A stretch of DNA of 9,425 nt from Pseudomonadaceae bacterium UBA836 (GTDB taxonomy: Bacteria; Pseudomonadota; Gammaproteobacteria; Pseudomonadales; Pseudomonadaceae): contig DBHE01000103.1 of assembly GCA_002296055.1 (NCBI GenBank), positions 1 through 9,425 on the forward strand, read 5' to 3'. Positions 4,981-9,425 of this stretch are shown here, piece by piece (positions within the stretch are counted from its first letter, which is position 1; the number at the start of each line of letters is the position of its first letter). Under the pieces are notes generated by a model. That model made no database searches. It had not been told where the DNA came from and was given only the letters and a program-made list of their open reading frames with translations. The position numbers and the translations under genes are program-made.

Positions 4981-7380
4981 TCAATGAGTACTGATGCGTC
5001 CCTGTTCATCAGTCTCGCGATTGTCATCCTTTGCAACCATCTCTTCAACCCCTTCTTTCAAGGGCTCCGGCTGGTATTGCAGCGCAATCTGCAACACCTC
5101 GTCAATCCATTTTACCGGCTTGATATCAATGTTTTGGCGAATTTTCTCAGGAATCTCTTTCAGATCACGCACATTGTCATGGGGAATCACTACGGTACGA
5201 ATGCCACCACGGTGAGCAGCCAGCAGTTTTTCCTTCAAACCACCAATGGGCAGCACCTGACCACGCAGGGTAATTTCACCAGTCATGGCCACATCGGCAC
5301 GCACCGGAATACCCGTTAGCGCGGAGACCAGCGCGGTACACATACCGATACCGGCGCTCGGGCCATCCTTGGGCGTTGCCCCTTCAGGCACGTGAATATG
5401 GATGTCCTGCTTCTCGTGAAAATCAGCCGCGATACCCAGGCTCGCAGAGCGGCTACGCACTACCGTCAGCGCCGCGCTGATCGACTCCTGCATGACGTCA
5501 CCCAGCGAGCCGGTCTTGATTTGACGGCCCTTACCAGGCACCACCACAGCTTCCAGGCTGAGCAGCTCACCACCTACCTGCGTCCACGCCAGGCCGGTTA
5601 CCTGCCCGACCTGGTCGGCTTCTTCGGCCAGCCCATACTTGAACTTGCGTACGCCCAGATAATGCTCCAGCAAAGCCTCATCCAGCACCACAGGCTTGGA
5701 CTTGCGCTCACCGGCCTGCTCTTTGACCACCTTACGGCAGACCTTGGCAATCTGGCGCTCCAGGCCACGTACACCGGCCTCGCGGGTGTAATAACGAATC
5801 AGGTCGCGCAGCGACTCAAAGCTGAAGGTCAGCTCGTCCTTTTTCAGACCGTTATTCTTGATCTGCTTGGGTACCAGGTAGCGCTGGGCGATGTTGATCT
5901 TTTCATCCTCGGTGTAACCCGGGATGCGAATAATCTCCATGCGATCAAGCAAGGGCGCCGGGATATTCATCGAGTTTGACGTGCAGATGAACATCACATC
6001 TGACAGGTCGTAGTCGACCTCCAGGTAATGATCGTTGAAGGCGTGATTCTGCTCGGGGTCCAACACCTCCAGCAGCGCCGAGGCCGGATCACCGCGCATG
6101 TCCTGGCCCATCTTGTCGATTTCATCGAGCAGGAACAGCGGGTTTTTCACGCCAGCCTTGGTCATCTTTTGAATCAGCTTGCCCGGCAGCGAGCCGATGT
6201 AGGTACGACGGTGCCCACGGATTTCCGCCTCGTCACGCACACCGCCCAGCGCCATACGCACAAACTCGCGATTGGTGGCGCGCGCCAGAGACTCGCCCAG
6301 CGAGGTCTTACCTACGCCCGGAGGGCCCACCAGGCAAAGCACAGGGCCTTTCAGCTTGCGTACCCGCTTCTGTACCGCCAGATACTCAAGAATGCGCTCC
6401 TTGACCTCTTCCAGGCCGTAATGATCGCTCTCCAGTACCTTCTCGGCACGAGCGATGTCATGTCGCACCTTGCTGGCCTTCTTCCACGGCACGGCAGTCA
6501 GCCAATCGATGTAGGAGCGCACGACGGTGGCCTCGGCTGACATCGGCGACATCATCTTCAGCTTGCCCAATTCAGCGTTGGCCTTGGCCAGCGCTTCTTC
6601 CGGCATACCAGCATTGTCGATCTTGCGGCGCAGCTCGTCGAACTCGCCCTCGCCCTCGTCCAGATTGCCCATCTCCTTCTGGATGGCCTTCATCTGTTCG
6701 TTCAGGTAGTACTCACGCTGGCTGCGCTCCATCTGCTTCTTCACGCGGCCACGGATACGCTTCTCAACCTGCAGCAGGTCAATCTCGCCATCCAGCACGC
6801 CAAGCACATGCTCAACGCGGTCGCGCAGCGGCAGGATTTCCAGAATTTTCTGTTTCTCGTCCAGCTTGAGCGACAGGTGGGCCACCATGGTGTCGACCAA
6901 TCGACCCGGCTCATCAATGCTGGACAGCGAGGAAACCACCTCGGCGGGTACCTTTTTACCCAGCTGCACAAACTGCTCAAACTGGCTCATCAGACTACGC
7001 ACCAGCACTTCGGATTCACGCTCGTCCAGCGCGCCTTCCTCAAGTAGCTCGATCTCGGCGCTCTGGTAGCCGTCAAAGTCGTCCAGGCTGCTCAGGCGGG
7101 CACGACGCTCACCCTCGACCAGCACTTTCACGGTGCCGTCTGGTAGCTTCAGCAATTGCAGAATAGTTGCCAACGTCCCTACGTCGTAGAGGCCATCACG
7201 AATAGGGTCGTCATCGCTGGCATCGCGTTGGGCAACCAAGAGCACCTGCTTGTTACCGGCCATGGCGGATTCAAGTGCCTTGATGGATTTGTCACGCCCG
7301 ACAAACAGCGGGATGACCATGTGCGGATAGACCACTACGTCGCGCAGCGGTAGAAGCGGATATTCAGCGGGAGTCGTCAT
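4981..7380 (-). CDS. lon: ATP-dependent serine protease Lon
   Basis: Predicted 799-residue cytosolic LonA protease, close to the 784 of E. coli and about 798 of P. aeruginosa. The hexamer unfolds and degrades misfolded proteins and short-lived regulators. Domains in order: N-terminal substrate-recognition domain opening [19 protein letters not shown] (about 8-200), helical linker with a coiled coil, AAA+ module with Walker A GPPGVGKT (352-359) and Walker B FLLDEID (416-422), then the protease domain. Its catalytic Ser675 lies in PKDGPSAG and Lys718 in GGLKEK, 43 residues apart as in E. coli (Ser679/Lys722). The ATG at 7380 fits the family N-terminus; a GTG at 7422 would add 14 residues and has no better ribosome site. 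Neither start has a clear Shine-Dalgarno sequence. The gene has its own sigma-32-like promoter and is insulated from clpX by a terminator. All key residues are intact. Confidence 0.98.
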   Translation of the reverse strand: MTTPAEYPLLPLRDVVVYPHMVIPLFVGRDKSIKALESAMAGNKQVLLVAQRDASDDDPIRDGLYDVGTLATILQLLKLPDGTVKVLVEGERRARLSSLDDFDGYQSAEIELLEEGALDERESEVLVRSLMSQFEQFVQLGKKVPAEVVSSLSSIDEPGRLVDTMVAHLSLKLDEKQKILEILPLRDRVEHVLGVLDGEIDLLQVEKRIRGRVKKQMERSQREYYLNEQMKAIQKEMGNLDEGEGEFDELRRKIDNAGMPEEALAKANAELGKLKMMSPMSAEATVVRSYIDWLTAVPWKKASKVRHDIARAEKVLESDHYGLEEVKERILEYLAVQKRVRKLKGPVLCLVGPPGVGKTSLGESLARATNREFVRMALGGVRDEAEIRGHRRTYIGSLPGKLIQKMTKAGVKNPLFLLDEIDKMGQDMRGDPASALLEVLDPEQNHAFNDHYLEVDYDLSDVMFICTSNSMNIPAPLLDRMEIIRIPGYTEDEKINIAQRYLVPKQIKNNGLKKDELTFSFESLRDLIRYYTREAGVRGLERQIAKVCRKVVKEQAGERKSKPVVLDEALLEHYLGVRKFKYGLAEEADQVGQVTGLAWTQVGGELLSLEAVVVPGKGRQIKTGSLGDVMQESISAALTVVRSRSASLGIAADFHEKQDIHIHVPEGATPKDGPSAGIGMCTALVSALTGIPVRADVAMTGEITLRGQVLPIGGLKEKLLAAHRGGIRTVVIPHDNVRDLKEIPEKIRQNIDIKPVKWIDEVLQIALQYQPEPLKEGVEEMVAKDDNRETDEQGRISTH

Positions 7381-7448
7381 GGCAGAGGCTCGCTTGAAGA
7401 GGGGTGGCCGTAACGGCAGCACCGAAACAGGACGGGTTCATGCATTCA

Positions 7449-7477
7449 AGATGGGGGCAGCCCCAGTAAATTACAAG
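7449..7477 (-). promoter_or_regulatory. Heat-shock (sigma-32) promoter of lon
   Basis: On the minus strand CTTGTAA (complement of 7471-7477), a 14-bp spacer and CCCCATCT (complement of 7449-7456) closely match the RpoH consensus CTTGAAA-N(13-15)-CCCCATNT. Transcription would begin near 7442, giving a leader of roughly 60 bases. The dyad TGGGG (7452-7456) / CCCCA (7461-7465) overlaps the -10 element. E. coli lon is a classical sigma-32 gene, which supports the call. Confidence 0.85.
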
Positions 7478-7512
7478 CGCGGGGCGGTCGATTAGCGCAA
7501 TACAATTGCCAC

Positions 7513-7543
7513 AAAAAGCAAAACGCCGCCTGGCGGCGGCGTT
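7513..7543 (-). terminator. Intrinsic terminator of clpX
   Basis: A perfect 9-bp stem (AACGCCGCC, 7522-7530, with 7535-7543) closes a 4-base loop and starts 13 bases after the clpX stop. On the minus strand it is followed by TTGCTTTTT, an interrupted T tract. It separates clpX from the lon promoter that begins about 36 bases further on. Confidence 0.88.
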
Positions 7544-7556
7544 CTGTTAACGCGGA

Positions 7557-8840
<1,284 letters not shown>

Positions 8841-8875
8841 CGAAAACCCCTACTCTTGAATCGCTCTTGTAACAA

Positions 8876-8904
8876 AGATGGGGGCAACATGCCCACATTG
8901 CAAG
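8876..8904 (-). promoter_or_regulatory. Heat-shock (sigma-32) promoter of clpX
   Basis: On the minus strand CTTGCAA (complement of 8898-8904), a 14-bp spacer and CCCCATCT (complement of 8876-8883) match the RpoH consensus. This is the same -10 octamer and the same spacing as the lon promoter in this window. Transcription would start near 8869, about 29 bases before the clpX ATG. A GGGC/GCCC dyad (8882-8885 with 8891-8894) lies in the spacer. Confidence 0.82.
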
Positions 8905-8935
8905 TGCGACCCGATCAAACTTGTACCGGCGGCAT

Positions 8936-8967
8936 CTGGCCACGACGAGTTGCACGTCAGCGGCCAG
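8936..8967 (-). other. Imperfect stem-loop between clpP and clpX
   Basis: CTGGCC (8936-8941) pairs with GGCCAG (8962-8967), and an inner GACG (8944-8947) pairs with CGTC (8955-8958). It lies 28 bases past the clpP stop and lacks a T tract, so it is not a standard terminator. It could mark an RNA processing point or partial attenuation in the clpP-clpX gap. The role is inference. Confidence 0.3.
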
Positions 8968-8995
8968 TAACACGCCTGTTCCGGTCTCTGTGGCC

Positions 8996-9425
8996 TTACT
9001 CGGCGCTGGTGCGCGACTCCAGCACCTTATCGATCAGACCATATTCCACCGCCTCGGTGCCGCTCATGAAGCGGTCGCGATCGGTGTCACGTGCAATAAC
9101 GTCCAGCGGCTGGCCGGTGTGATCTGCCAGTACCTTGTTCAGACGCTCACGAATGAATAGGATTTCGCGGGCGTGAATCTCGATGTCCGAGGCCTGGCCC
9201 TGGAAGCCGCCCAGCGGCTGGTGGATCATCATGCGCGCATGCGGCAGACAAAAACGCTTGCCCTCGGCACCACCAGCCAGCAGCAAGGCGCCCATGCTGC
9301 ACGCCTGACCGATACACAGAGTGCTGACGTTAGGCTTGATGAACTGCATGGTGTCGTAAATCGCCATACCGGCAGTTACCGAGCCACCCGGCGAGTTGAT
9401 GTACAGGTGAATGTCCTTGTCGGGG
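8996..9425 (-). CDS. clpP: ClpP protease proteolytic subunit (5' end missing)
   Basis: The C-terminal 142 residues of the serine protease ClpP, running off the right edge of the window; the family is about 200-215 residues, so roughly 60-70 N-terminal residues are outside. ClpP forms a barrel of two heptameric rings that degrades proteins unfolded by ClpX (and ClpA). The visible part begins [16 protein letters not shown], the oxyanion-hole region. All three catalytic residues are seen with family spacing: Ser in GQACSMGA, His 25 residues later in MMIHQP, and Asp 49 residues after that in RDTDRDRF. The chain ends [10 protein letters not shown]. The frame is open through to the window edge, and the ATG at 9367 is internal, not the start. 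It precedes clpX in the same direction, matching the cognate protease-unfoldase pair; its own promoter would lie beyond the window. Confidence 0.98.
   Translation of the reverse strand, partial: PDKDIHLYINSPGGSVTAGMAIYDTMQFIKPNVSTLCIGQACSMGALLLAGGAEGKRFCLPHARMMIHQPLGGFQGQASDIEIHAREILFIRERLNKVLADHTGQPLDVIARDTDRDRFMSGTEAVEYGLIDKVLESRTSAE

Overview
The window is chromosomal DNA of a GC-rich gammaproteobacterium, almost certainly Pseudomonadaceae (Pseudomonas sensu lato, possibly Halopseudomonas or Stutzerimonas). I infer this from the clpP-clpX-lon-hupB-ppiD gene order, the near-Pseudomonas sequences of ClpX, Lon and HU-beta, and an OprD-family porin, a family greatly expanded in this group. No species can be assigned from the sequence alone.

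Layout. Positions 1-204 are non-coding and hold a nested set of inverted repeats. Two plus-strand genes follow: a flavodoxin-fold NAD(P)H-dependent FMN reductase-like protein (205-804) and an OprD-type outer-membrane porin (985-2202). They converge on the minus-strand block, and the junction at 2203-2384 carries three stacked hairpins, the last of which is symmetrical and can stop transcription from both sides. From 2385 to the right edge every gene is on the minus strand. In transcription order, starting at the right edge, they are clpP (5' end missing), clpX, lon, hupB and ppiD.

Function. The minus-strand block is the core protein quality-control locus. ClpP and ClpX form the ClpXP protease, Lon is the second major ATP-dependent cytosolic protease, HU-beta is a nucleoid protein, and PpiD is an inner-membrane-anchored periplasmic chaperone. 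The genes are colocated but not one simple operon. clpX, lon and hupB each have their own recognisable promoter, and clpX and hupB are followed by intrinsic terminators. The clpX and lon promoters are near-copies of the sigma-32 (RpoH) heat-shock consensus with identical 14-bp spacing, while hupB has a strong sigma-70-type promoter with a dyad across its -10 box.

I looked for an undescribed system and did not find one. All six genes belong to well-known families. The most informative non-coding signals are the paired heat-shock promoters, the dyads overlapping promoter elements, the structured hupB leader, the terminator cluster and the unexplained inverted-repeat element at the left edge.
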